Origin: an uncultured Paracoccus sp.
Lineage (GTDB): Bacteria; Pseudomonadota; Alphaproteobacteria; Rhodobacterales; Rhodobacteraceae
Assembly: GCF_937873615.1 (NCBI RefSeq)
Contig: NZ_CALMYP010000056.1
Location: 1 to 57,398 of the forward strand
Direction: 5' to 3'
DNA: 57,398 nucleotides
Positions 32,414 to 40,708 of the stretch are shown piece by piece (position 1 is the stretch's first letter; every line of letters begins with the position of its first letter). The notes below the pieces were generated by a model that was not told where the DNA came from, did not search any database, and was given only the letters and a program-made list of their open reading frames with translations. A program made the position numbers and the translations under genes.

Positions 32414-32734
32414 ATGGCTGATTACGATCTCGAGGCACTGTCGCTCGGCGAGCTGAAGAAAATGCAGAAGGACGTCGCCAAGGCAATTTCCACATTCGAG
32501 GACCGGCAGAAGGCGGAAGCCCGCGCCAAGGTGGAAGCTCTCGCACGGGATCTGGGCTACTCTCTGGCCGAACTCGTCGGGCCCGAGACGAAACCCTCGC
32601 GCGCGCCAGCAGCGGCGAAGTACCGGCACCCTGAGAACCCGGCGCTCACCTGGTCCGGCCGTGGGCGCAAACCGCAGTGGTTCGTCGAGGCTTTGGAGGC
32701 GGGAAAGACCGCGAGCGACCTGGCCATCAGTTGA
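32414..32734 (+). CDS. H-NS/HvrA-family nucleoid protein
   Basis: A 106-aa H-NS-like protein. The N-terminal half is a coiled coil (LEALSLGELKKMQKDVAKAI, then STFEDRQKAEARAKVEALAR). The C-terminal DNA-binding motif is KYRHPENPALTWSGRGRKPQ followed by WFVEAL. It would oligomerise on AT-rich DNA and silence foreign genes. Plasmid-borne copies are thought to reduce the fitness cost of the plasmid. ATG 32414 begins the family N-terminus; the longer upstream frame is not supported. Confidence 0.9.
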   Translation: MADYDLEALSLGELKKMQKDVAKAISTFEDRQKAEARAKVEALARDLGYSLAELVGPETKPSRAPAAAKYRHPENPALTWSGRGRKPQWFVEALEAGKTASDLAIS

Positions 32735-33039
32735 AGGCTTGACCTACACGATCGGCCCAAGGCGGACATTGATACCGAGTGCGAGAAATGCTTTGAACAG
32801 TCAAACCCGCCCTTCGAAACGTTTGGCGAGTTTCAGTTGGCTGACCACCACCAGTCCGATATCGCCCCCGAAGTTCCTTCGTACTTTGCTGGTACTATCA
32901 CGTTTCCACTGGGAAGAACGACATCCCTGCGGTAATCACTGACTTGAGCGAAGCAGGAGATACGACCGCCGCACACTTCAATGCGCACCTTTCAAGGGCC
33001 TTGACGGCGTCGCCGAAAGCAACAGTCGGGGGAAACGGC
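32735..33039 (+). other. Coding-like remnant between the H-NS gene and TrlF
   Basis: Immediately after the H-NS stop a 66-codon frame without a start codon runs to TAA at 32933-32935, with a C-x-x-C (ECEKCF) and PEVPSYFAG. The TrlF frame is also open from 32845 and reads WYYHVSTGKNDIPAVI. Switching between the two frames would give one plausible protein segment, so this may be a frameshifted gene relic. No family is recognised. Confidence 0.3.
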
Positions 33040-36000
33040 GTGACCGGAAGCAAATGGCCGCGGGGTGCGGAGTGGCGGAAGTGGGACCTGCATGTCCACA
33101 GCCCTGCATCGCACGGGTTTACTGGCGACTATAACCAGTTCATCATCCAGCTCGGCAACGCCGATTGCGACGTGATCGGCATCAATGACTATTTCTCGGT
33201 CGCGGGCTACCGCGAAGTAGTCCACCGGCTGGCCAATCCGGCTGGCGACACGGAAGGCAACGCAGCCTACCGCGACGCCTTGGAAAAGCTGCGCAGGAAG
33301 ATTCTGCTGCCGGTTGTCGAGTGCCGCATGACGAATGTGCTGATGAATAAGCAGGGCAAGGGCGGTCAGCGTCTAAACTTCCACCTGATATTCGACCCGG
33401 CACTCGAGCCGGAAGATATCGAGACGTTCCTCAAGAATCAGCAGGCAGGCGGCAGCTCGATCGGGGCACGCTATGCCAGCAGCGAGTTCCTGCTGAGCGT
33501 GCAGGTAGATTTCAACGAAATCCTGAAGAAGCTGCGCACGGACGGCAGCTTCCGCGGCCGGTATCTCGTCTGGCTGCCCTATGACGAATATGGCGGCATA
33601 GACAACATCGACCCGAATACCGATGTGATGCTCAAGCAGCACCTGATCCGCGACGCGGATATCCTGGGGTCGGCCAACAAGGCGCAGGCCGACTTCTTTC
33701 TATGGAAGAACCCCAAATATAGCGAAGCTTCCTACCGCGAGTGGTTCGGAAACCGGAAGCCATGCGTCAAGGGCAGCGACTCCCACAACGTCAACGACGA
33801 GCTCGGCAAGCTGAAGGACCAAGACTCCAGGCCGACCGACAAGTATTGCTGGATCAAGGCCGACCCGACCTTCGCCGGACTGCGCCAGATCATCAACGAG
33901 CCGGAGGACCGCGTCTATATCGGCCGCATCCCGCCCAAGCTCGAAGAGGTGCGCGGCAATGCCACGCGGTTCATAGACCGGCTTCACATCCGAAAAATCG
34001 CCGACGCCGAAACTGCTGATACTTGGTTCGACAGCGAACTGCCGCTCAACTCCGACATGGTCGCCATCATCGGTAACAAGGGCAGCGGCAAGAGTGCGCT
34101 CGCCGACATCCTCGCGCTCGCCGGCAACACGCACTGCGACCCGGTGCATTTCTCGTTCCTCGTCAAGGACCGATTCTGCGAGCGTAGCGGGAAGCTCGCC
34201 AAGCAGTTTACGGTCCGCCCTGTCTGGGCCGACGGCACGGAAACAGCGCTGCCGTTGAACGCGAAGCCCGATACCACCGGCGTCGAGCGGGTGCGCTACA
34301 TTCCGCAGACCTATCTAGAGAAGGTCTGCACCGAGACGGAGCCCGGCCAGCAGAGCGAATTCCAGGCCGAGCTGCGCAAGGTCATCTTCTCCCATATCAG
34401 CGACGCCGACCGGCTCGGTCAGCAGTCGCTCGACGAGCTGATCGAATACAAGACCGAGGAACTGAAGGGACAGATCGACAACGCGCGGCGCGAGATCGAG
34501 CGCGTAAACGGCGAGCTTGTGCGCCTCGAAGAAAAGGCGACGCCTGCCTACGCCGCTCGGATCGAGGCGCTGCTGCGCCAGAAGCAGCAAGAACTGAAGG
34601 CGCACAAGGAGATCGAGCCGGCGAAGGTCGAGCAGCCGGGCGAAGTCAGCCCCGAACAAAAGGCCGCTTACGACGTCATTGCGGAAAAACTCGCCGGCGA
34701 GCGTACCACGCTCAACCGGATCGACGCGGAGACGGCGGAGAAGACGCAGCGGCAGAAGACGCTGACGGAAAAGATCGCGCTCGCCCGGAAGGTCGAGGGC
34801 AAAATCGACAATTTCGAAAGCGAGTACGCCCGTCTCAACCGCGAGACCGCCCCCGATCTCGAAAAGCTCGGATTGTCGCTTTCCGCCCTGGTCTCCATTA
34901 CTGTCGATAAGACGGTCCTTACGACCGCGCGTGATAAGCTCATTGACGAAAAGACGCTCGTCGATACCGCGCTGGATGATGTCGGCGCCGGCAGCCTTCC
35001 TGCGCAGAAGGCGGCGTGCCTGCAACGTATAGCCGGGCTTCAGGGGCAACTCGATGCGCCAAACAAGCGCTTTCAGGAGTACAACGAGGCGCTCCGGGCC
35101 TGGCAGGAGAAAGGACTTCTGATCGAGGGCGCCGCTGACAAGCCTGACACGCTGAAGGGTTATGAAGCGCAGCTGTCCTACCTCAAGACCGGCCTTCCCG
35201 ACGATATAGAGAAGCTGCGCGTGCAGCGCCGGGAGATCGCTCGCGGCATCCACAAATGCGTCGCCGCGATCCGCGACGCGTACAAGGAGCTGTTCTCTGC
35301 GGTGCAGGAGCTGATCGGCTCCAGCGTCGTTATCAAAGAAGGATTCAAGCTCACGTTCGAGAGCACCATCATCGAGCGTAACCTCGAAGGCGACCTATTC
35401 GACAAATTCGTTTCAACGGGCGTCGCCGGCTCGTTCTACCGCAAGGAAAAGGGCACGGCGCTCGAAGAAATCCGCGCGGATTTTGACGTCAACGACGAAG
35501 ACGATGCGCTCGCCTATGTCGAGAAGATCATCGCTCATCTAGAACGCGATATGCGTACGGTGCAGCAGACGCCCACAGGCATCGCCGGCCAGCTACGCAA
35601 GAATGTCGAAGTGAAGGCGCTCTACGATTTTCTGTGGAGTCTCGGTTACCTTGAGCCGGAGTATTCGCTGAAGCTAGACGGCAAGGACCTCAGCCACCTC
35701 TCGCCCGGCGAACGCGGTACGCTCTTGCTGGTCTTCTACCTGCTGGTCGATAAGAGCAACAAGCCGATCATCGTCGATCAACCGGAAGAAAATCTCGACA
35801 GTCAGACAGTGTATCGGCTGCTGATTCCGGTCATCAAGGATGTGAAAAAGCGCCGTCAGATCATCATGGTGACGCACAGCCCTAATATTGCTGTGGTCTG
35901 TGATGCGGAGCAGATCATTCACGCCCATATCGACCGCGCGGCGGGCAATGCGGTCATCTATACGATGGGCGCCATCGAGTCGCCCGCCATCAACCGCTTC

Positions 36001-36066
36001 CTCGTCGATGTCCTAGAAGGCACACGGCCCGCTTTCGACAATCGCGACGCCAAGTATTTCGTGTGA
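33040..36066 (+). CDS. TrlF-family PHP-SMC ATPase/phosphoesterase
   Basis: About 1008 aa. The N-terminal PHP domain has its metal ligands: WDLHVHSP (His 18, 20), VVECRMTN (Glu 94), NFHLIF (His 115) and KGSDSHN (Asp 247, His 249). An SMC/ABC-type ATPase follows: Walker A IIGNKGSGKSAL (about 343-354), a long coiled coil (about 455-770), signature HLSPGERGTLLL (about 886), Walker B KPIIVDQPEENLDS (about 909) and H-loop MVTHSPNIAV. GTG 33040 is preferred, just ahead of the conserved WPRGAEWRKWDLH; a TTG at 32944 would add 32 residues. PHP-SMC proteins are recurrent in defence islands. Twelve nt downstream is a DUF2971 gene, likely its partner. Confidence 0.85.
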   Translation: MTGSKWPRGAEWRKWDLHVHSPASHGFTGDYNQFIIQLGNADCDVIGINDYFSVAGYREVVHRLANPAGDTEGNAAYRDALEKLRRKILLPVVECRMTNVLMNKQGKGGQRLNFHLIFDPALEPEDIETFLKNQQAGGSSIGARYASSEFLLSVQVDFNEILKKLRTDGSFRGRYLVWLPYDEYGGIDNIDPNTDVMLKQHLIRDADILGSANKAQADFFLWKNPKYSEASYREWFGNRKPCVKGSDSHNVNDELGKLKDQDSRPTDKYCWIKADPTFAGLRQIINEPEDRVYIGRIPPKLEEVRGNATRFIDRLHIRKIADAETADTWFDSELPLNSDMVAIIGNKGSGKSALADILALAGNTHCDPVHFSFLVKDRFCERSGKLAKQFTVRPVWADGTETALPLNAKPDTTGVERVRYIPQTYLEKVCTETEPGQQSEFQAELRKVIFSHISDADRLGQQSLDELIEYKTEELKGQIDNARREIERVNGELVRLEEKATPAYAARIEALLRQKQQELKAHKEIEPAKVEQPGEVSPEQKAAYDVIAEKLAGERTTLNRIDAETAEKTQRQKTLTEKIALARKVEGKIDNFESEYARLNRETAPDLEKLGLSLSALVSITVDKTVLTTARDKLIDEKTLVDTALDDVGAGSLPAQKAACLQRIAGLQGQLDAPNKRFQEYNEALRAWQEKGLLIEGAADKPDTLKGYEAQLSYLKTGLPDDIEKLRVQRREIARGIHKCVAAIRDAYKELFSAVQELIGSSVVIKEGFKLTFESTIIERNLEGDLFDKFVSTGVAGSFYRKEKGTALEEIRADFDVNDEDDALAYVEKIIAHLERDMRTVQQTPTGIAGQLRKNVEVKALYDFLWSLGYLEPEYSLKLDGKDLSHLSPGERGTLLLVFYLLVDKSNKPIIVDQPEENLDSQTVYRLLIPVIKDVKKRRQIIMVTHSPNIAVVCDAEQIIHAHIDRAAGNAVIYTMGAIESPAINRFLVDVLEGTRPAFDNRDAKYFV

Positions 36067-36078
36067 TAGGGGACGGAA

Positions 36079-37023
36079 ATGGCAATGAGGAAAATTCCGG
36101 AGAGGCTCTATAAATACCGTACTTTCAGCAACCGCACACTCGATGCGCTGATCGCGGATCAGGTATTCTTTGCTGACCCGAGCACATTCAACGATCCGCT
36201 CGACACGAAGCCCACTCTCGACACGGATATTGACGCCGACGCGCTAGCAGGAATCCTTTCCCGCCTTGTCGAGCAGCGTGTCAATGCCGAAATGAGTGCG
36301 GCTGCAAAAACGATACGGTACAGAGGGCCGAAGACGATCAGCCACATAGCGGCCCACAGTCGGCGGCGCGCGGAACAGGTAGTTGCCGAAATTCGCTACC
36401 ATGCGACGAACCCCGAATACGATATCGAAGATCCGGCCCGCTTCCTCTTCGGGCAATATATCGAGGAAGAACTCCTGAGGCGCTACGGCAAAGGTATCTT
36501 TTCACTTGCCGAACGGGCCGACTGCCCGCTGATGTGGAGCCACTATGGCGACCAGCACAAGGGCGTGTGCATCGGTTATTCGATACCCCCGCGGGCAGCG
36601 GGCGACCTGCACAAAATCAGCTACGGCGGCAGCCGGTTGATTGCGGCGAGCGCGGTCGCCGCAATGCTCGACGGCGACGAAGAAGCCCGCCATCAGGTAG
36701 ATGAGGCCGTCCTAACGAAAAAGGCCGTCGACTGGCGCTACGAGCGCGAATGGAGGCTCGTCGGCCCGCGCGGCCCGCATGACTCCCCGCTTGAGATGGA
36801 AGAAGTCGTTTTCGGGATGCGTTGCTCGCACACTGTAAAATTCGCCATAGTCAAAGCGCTCACGGGCCGCAGCCGACCGGTGCGATTTTATGAGATACGC
36901 GAGCGCCACGGGCGATTCCTGCTGGGCCGCTACACGCTCGACGTCGATGAGCTTTCCGCATCGTTACCGAGGCGCGCCCTCGAAATGTATGACCATTTCG
37001 ACGATCTGTCCGGCGAAGCATAA
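36079..37023 (+). CDS. DUF2971 family protein
   Basis: A 314-aa protein of the DUF2971 family. RLYKYRTFSNRTLDALI, then VFFADPSTFNDPLDTKP, gives the family N-terminus. ADCPLMWSHYGDQHKGVCIG (about residues 150-170) is the family signature, followed by KAVDWRYEREWRLV and VVFGMRCS. The function is unknown; the fold has been compared with ADP-ribosyltransferase-like or toxin proteins, which I cannot confirm from sequence. The start has GGGGACGG 5-8 nt upstream. It lies 12 nt after TrlF and is surely co-transcribed. DUF2971 genes often sit beside ATPases in variable genome islands, which favours a two-component system. Confidence 0.85.
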   Translation: MAMRKIPERLYKYRTFSNRTLDALIADQVFFADPSTFNDPLDTKPTLDTDIDADALAGILSRLVEQRVNAEMSAAAKTIRYRGPKTISHIAAHSRRRAEQVVAEIRYHATNPEYDIEDPARFLFGQYIEEELLRRYGKGIFSLAERADCPLMWSHYGDQHKGVCIGYSIPPRAAGDLHKISYGGSRLIAASAVAAMLDGDEEARHQVDEAVLTKKAVDWRYEREWRLVGPRGPHDSPLEMEEVVFGMRCSHTVKFAIVKALTGRSRPVRFYEIRERHGRFLLGRYTLDVDELSASLPRRALEMYDHFDDLSGEA

Positions 37024-37223
37024 AGGCCAAGCGGAGCAGTGCACCCGACGTCCGCTATCGCGCATCTTGCTCATTTGTGCCTTTCGCAGTGAAGGTTCGC
37101 TCCCCGCCCATACGCACCACGATCTGCGCAGGCGGCGCACTGTGTTCCCAAGAGCGACGCCGCCGATCACTCTATCGGCGATAGGCCCGGAAGTGTAACC
37201 GCGCCGTGCCGGGCCCTCGGAAA

Positions 37224-37241
37224 GTGAGGCCGAAGCCTCAC
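37224..37241 (-). terminator. Hairpin overlapping the stop of the second mini-protein gene
   Basis: GTGAGGC-CGAA-GCCTCAC includes the stop region at 37238 and is followed on the minus strand by TTTCC. It matches the arrangement at 20308-20327. Confidence 0.5.
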
Positions 37242-37402
37242 CCGAAGGGATCGTATTCCGAGACGATCACGACCTCGTCTCCGTCGATTTCGTCGGCGGG
37301 GACGGCGCCAAAGGTTCCATCCCCTGCCTGAAAGACAACGATCGAGACCATGAGCGTGGCGGCGAGGGAGGCGGCGAAGGCGTGTGCATCTTTGCGGGAC
37401 AT
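37238..37402 (-). CDS. Single-pass membrane mini-protein (54 aa), paralog 2
   Basis: A 54-aa protein with MSRKDAHAFAASLAATLMVS, a hydrophobic helix continuing to IVVFQAGDG, and an acidic tail (DEIDGDEVVIVSEYDPFG). It is paralogous to 20325-20489 in length, helix and tail pattern. Conservation of a tiny protein, its stop-codon hairpin and about 170 nt of leader in two places 17 kb apart argues for real function, perhaps at the membrane during plasmid establishment. No family name is known to me. Confidence 0.7.
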   Translation of the reverse strand: MSRKDAHAFAASLAATLMVSIVVFQAGDGTFGAVPADEIDGDEVVIVSEYDPFG

Positions 37403-37412
37403 CTGTTTGGCT

Positions 37413-37521
37413 CCTGTCTTGGAGGCGGGGGACCATCCCCCGCGCGACAGGACCCCGCAGGCCCGAAGACTGGCTGACATCACCGGGTGCGTTCGGCTTG
37501 CCCGAATCCACCCGGCGGCAC
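37413..37521 (-). promoter_or_regulatory. Conserved structured leader of mini-protein paralog 2
   Basis: Near the start (37413-37451) CCTGTC/GACAGG encloses GCGGGGG-AUGGU-CCCCCGC. Upstream (37487-37521) GTGC/GCAC encloses TTCGG-GCAAG-CCGAA. Compared with 20500-20627 the loop AUGGU is constant while stem lengths and pairs change. The remainder to 37790 holds no gene that I can see. Confidence 0.65.
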
Positions 37522-37790
37522 GGGCTTGCCCGTAGTCCGACCCCTCGCGGGTTGATCTCGAAGACAGGATTCGGGGCAAGGAAGGGAATGGCGAGCGGGG
37601 GATGGTGCCCCAACGTCAGGAGCCGGTTGTCCCGCTCATGCTTGGAACGCCGCCAGCCTCCCGGGCAGGCTGTTGGTTGAAGACCTCCGTCTGTGGTGAT
37701 GGATCCTTTGGCGCCCCGCGGCATCGCGGGACGAGGGTATGATTGGTGAGAGGCCTGCCCTTCAGAAGGCCCCTCATGCATTGTCAGGGC

Positions 37791-38264
37791 TCAGGCGGCC
37801 AGGTCTGCGCCCCCTGCCCTCTCGCCGTCCTCGGCACCGACGATATCGAGCCTCGCGTTGCGATAGCCTTCCCGTGCAATCCAAAGCTCGGCCGCAGTGA
37901 TGGATTCCGCCAGATGCAGCAACTCGGTGTTTCCACCGAAGTCCAGAAGTACGCGGACCTGCCCGGGCTTCGGTTCCTCGGCCACCTCAAAGATCAGACG
38001 GCTATCCGCCGAATGGCTGCGCATGATGGTGACGAGAATGACCCCGTCCGAGGAGAAGTTGCCCTCATGCAGCGTGAAGGAGGCCGGAGCCGTCCAGGTG
38101 GGATAGACCCGCGGCAGTACCTTCTTCACGAGGCGGCCGACGCCGTTCGATCGCTCCCAGGCCGCGAGCTTCTTCGTGAAACGTGCCGGCGGTCTGGGAC
38201 TGCCGTCGGTGTAGCGGATCAGCGCCCCCAAAGGGGCCGAGTCGATGATGTTTGTTGCAGACAT
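37791..38264 (-). CDS. Conserved plasmid hypothetical protein (157 aa)
   Basis: A 157-aa soluble protein starting at ATG 38264. The N-terminal APLGALIRYTDGSPRPPARF and KKLAAWERSNGVGRLVKK are followed by a beta-rich half (ASFTLHEGNFSSDGVILVTI, QVRVLLDFGGNTELLHLA) and an Ala-rich tail. I recall similar proteins beside large ParB-like genes on Rhodobacterales plasmids, but no function is known. A stem-loop or operator (38278-38297) and an AT-rich stretch precede it, so it probably has its own promoter and is not simply read from the ParB-like gene upstream. Confidence 0.7.
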   Translation of the reverse strand: MSATNIIDSAPLGALIRYTDGSPRPPARFTKKLAAWERSNGVGRLVKKVLPRVYPTWTAPASFTLHEGNFSSDGVILVTIMRSHSADSRLIFEVAEEPKPGQVRVLLDFGGNTELLHLAESITAAELWIAREGYRNARLDIVGAEDGERAGGADLAA

Positions 38265-38277
38265 GATTCCTCATCCC

Positions 38278-38297
38278 GAATGCGAGAATTCGCATTC
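38278..38297. promoter_or_regulatory. Inverted repeat before the 157-aa gene
   Basis: GAATGCGA-GAAT-TCGCATTC, 8-bp perfect arms, 13 bp from the start codon, next to an AT-rich stretch (38298-38330). It could be an operator or an mRNA hairpin that affects translation. Confidence 0.4.
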
Positions 38298-38363
38298 ATC
38301 ATATTGATATTGTTGTATATTGTGAGAGTGAGGGCGAGTTTCCTCGCCCCCGGATGGCTCAGA

Positions 38364-40535
38364 TCACTCCGCCGCCATCATCGATGCATCGCCGTCGGGC
38401 AGATCAGCCGTCAGGAAAGCCGGGAGATCGATGTCGTCGGGCTCACCCGCGTCCTCCCCCTGCCCTTCCGCGATCGCCTCACCATCGCGTGCCGCCAGAT
38501 CGGCCCGGCGCAGGACCTCGGGCAGCCAGCCGCTGCCCTTCAGAAGTCGCTCGGCCTCGGTCGCCATCTCGCCTTTCTTGAGGTGATCGAGAAGCTGCGC
38601 GGTCCCCTCCCCCTTTGCCTCGCGTACGGCTTCGAGGATCCGTGCCTTGGGCACACGGTTGAGATAGGCATCAACCGTGGGCTCCCAGCCCGCCTCGACC
38701 ATGTCGAGATCGAGCGCGCGCGCCACGAGATCGGCGTGCGCCATGCGGCGGGTCAATCCAGTGGCCGAAATGCCAGCCCCATAGGGGTTCACCTTCTCAT
38801 GAAGCGCGTTGACCCCGAAGCTGAGGCAATGCGCAAGAAGAGCGAGACGACTGCCTTGATCGAGCGCGGCCAGATAGTCCCAGAGGGCGGCATCGTCGCC
38901 GAGGGGCAGATCGGCCTCCCAGGCTGCGTGACGCTCGTCGACCAGCTTCGCCACCACACTGTCCTTCAGGTCCGGTGCCTGCGCCGACATGTAGACGTGA
39001 CGCACCGAAGCCTCGAGACAACTGCCAGTGGCCGAGGAGGTGCGGAAGGTATCCGTCACCAACTTCAGGAGCAGGAGCGTCAGCGCGACGTCCGGCGACC
39101 GCCCGATGGCCTCACGCAGCGCGAGGGTCCGGTGGGCAGTCAGTTCCATGACCAGCCGCTCGGGCAACGGCTTCAGCGCACCGTCATCTTCCTCATCGGA
39201 CGCATCCGCCCCGATCGGCTGCCCCCCCGAAGTGATGACGGTGCACCCGGCGGAGGTCGCCGACAGTTTCCAACTGGAACCGCCGACATCACCCCCCTGC
39301 CCCATGGCATCCACACCATCGCCATCCTGGACCGCGGTCTCCTCGTGCGGCTCGTCCTCTGGCCGAACGTACCCACGATAGATCGCAAGACTGCCATCCC
39401 GATCCAGCGTCACGAAGACGCCCGCGCGCGCAATCTCGGTCGGGTCGTAGATCAGAGGCCGCTGTTCGAGCGCTTCCATCGCCATCTCGAGTTGACCCAG
39501 CCGGGCATCGATTTCCTCGGGGTACTCGTCCTGGCCGGAGTATTCCTCCTCCAGCTCGCGGTACTCGGCGAGGAGCACAGCGTGGGCAGCGCTTTCCTCC
39601 TCGGTCATCGGTGCCGGGTCACCGGCCAGGCGCCGCAGACCATGGCTGTAGCCATAGGGCAGGTCGGTCGCGACCTCGATCCACTTCCAGCCCTCGGAGG
39701 CCAGCGCCTCGGCTTCGGCCTGGAGCTTCTCGGAGACCAGCCGATCGAGCAGGGCAGGGTCCTCAAGCCAACCACCGTCATCGCCCTGAAACAGATCGCG
39801 CAGCACGACACCGCCTGCCGCCTCATAGGCATCGAAACCCACGAAGACCGCACGGCGATCCGAGGCCCTGATCGAGGTCTCCGTCAGCATGCGCCGGATC
39901 GCATAGGGCTCCTTGTTCCAGGAGTTCTTCACCGTATCCCAGACCTGCTCCTGACGCGCATGGTCCGGGTTCACGGTGAAGGCCATCAGCTGTTCCAACG
40001 TCATGCCGTCCTCGGCATAGACCCCGAGCAGGGCAGGGGCCACAGAGGCGAGCTTCAGACGCTGCTTGACGATCTGCGGCGTCACGAAGAAGGCCGCGGC
40101 GATCGCTTCTTCACTCTGACCCTTCTCGCGCAAGGCCACGAAGGCGCGGAATTGGTCCAGCGGGTGCAGAGCGACGCGCTGCATGTTCTCTGCCAGCGAG
40201 TCGTCCTCGGCCAGAATGTCGGACGCAGCATCCCGCACGATGCAGGGGATCGGCGCGGTCTTCGCCAGTCGCTTTTGCTTCACCAAGAGCGACAGCGCCT
40301 GGAAACGACGACCGCCGGCGGGGATCTCGAACGTGCCGGTTTCGACCCCGTCGGCATCAAGCACGGGCCGGACGTTCAAGCCCTGCAGCAGGCCGCGCCG
40401 GGCGATGTCCTCGGCCAGTTCCTCGACCGATACGCCGGCCTTGATGCGCCGCACGTTGGACTGGCTCAGCACGAGCTTGCCGAAGGGGATGTCCCGCGAC
40501 GGGGACAGGGTGACTTTCTGGGCTGCTTTCGTCAT
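38364..40535 (-). CDS. Large ParB/RepB/Spo0J-family plasmid protein, paralog 2
   Basis: A 723-aa paralog of 26156-28303. It shares DIPFGKLVLSQSNVRRIKAG, SVEELAEDIARRGLLQGLNV, PAGGRRFQALSLLVKQKRLA and ENMQRVALHPLDQFRAFVAL, then the helix-turn-helix around EEAIAAAFFVTPQIVKQRL. The long acidic C-terminal region is similar in outline but diverged, and ends LPAFLTADLPDGDASMMAAE (paralog 1 ends in a related way). No ParA neighbour is present. The protein may bind or load on DNA in a CTP-dependent way like ParB, but this is inference from the fold. Its leader 40550-40590 belongs to the same RNA motif as paralog 1. Confidence 0.85.
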   Translation of the reverse strand: MTKAAQKVTLSPSRDIPFGKLVLSQSNVRRIKAGVSVEELAEDIARRGLLQGLNVRPVLDADGVETGTFEIPAGGRRFQALSLLVKQKRLAKTAPIPCIVRDAASDILAEDDSLAENMQRVALHPLDQFRAFVALREKGQSEEAIAAAFFVTPQIVKQRLKLASVAPALLGVYAEDGMTLEQLMAFTVNPDHARQEQVWDTVKNSWNKEPYAIRRMLTETSIRASDRRAVFVGFDAYEAAGGVVLRDLFQGDDGGWLEDPALLDRLVSEKLQAEAEALASEGWKWIEVATDLPYGYSHGLRRLAGDPAPMTEEESAAHAVLLAEYRELEEEYSGQDEYPEEIDARLGQLEMAMEALEQRPLIYDPTEIARAGVFVTLDRDGSLAIYRGYVRPEDEPHEETAVQDGDGVDAMGQGGDVGGSSWKLSATSAGCTVITSGGQPIGADASDEEDDGALKPLPERLVMELTAHRTLALREAIGRSPDVALTLLLLKLVTDTFRTSSATGSCLEASVRHVYMSAQAPDLKDSVVAKLVDERHAAWEADLPLGDDAALWDYLAALDQGSRLALLAHCLSFGVNALHEKVNPYGAGISATGLTRRMAHADLVARALDLDMVEAGWEPTVDAYLNRVPKARILEAVREAKGEGTAQLLDHLKKGEMATEAERLLKGSGWLPEVLRRADLAARDGEAIAEGQGEDAGEPDDIDLPAFLTADLPDGDASMMAAE

Positions 40536-40549
40536 CAGATCTTCTCCAC

Positions 40550-40590
40550 GACGGGCGTCGGAAGCCACTCTTCCGATCTCACTTCCCGTC
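40550..40590 (-). promoter_or_regulatory. Structured mRNA leader (radC-like motif), copy D
   Basis: Minus strand: GACGGG/CCCGTC outer stem, GGAAG-AGTGG-CTTCC inner hairpin, 14 nt to ATG 40535, with TGGAGA as binding site. Against copy C the middle G-C pair of the inner stem is A-T here. Confidence 0.7.
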
Positions 40591-40644
40591 ACCCCTCAAA
40601 CCCCCAACCTCTTCCTCTCGAACATCCTGTGACTGCCAACAGGC

Positions 40645-40664
40645 GACTTAACAGCTGTTAAGTC
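40645..40664. repeat. parS-like palindrome 1
   Basis: CTTAACAGCTGTTAAG (40647-40662) is a perfect 16-bp palindrome; with flanks GA/TC it extends to 20 bp. Palindromes of this size near rep genes are the RepB-binding parS sites of repABC plasmids. It lies just after repC. Confidence 0.65.
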
Positions 40665-40692
40665 ATGACGCGCGAGCCATGGACAATCTGAA

Positions 40693-40708
40693 CTTAACAG
40701 CTGTTAAG
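40693..40708. repeat. parS-like palindrome 2
   Basis: A second CTTAACAGCTGTTAAG, 46 bp from the first, overlapping the TAA stop codon of repC. An 11-bp match (CTTAACAGCTG) also occurs inside repB at 42561-42571. Confidence 0.65.

Noticed and set aside
37743-40661. 972-aa open frame on the plus strand across the second ParB-like gene
   Set aside because: It is antisense to a clear ParB-family protein that has a matching paralog and leader; the long frame is a GC artefact.
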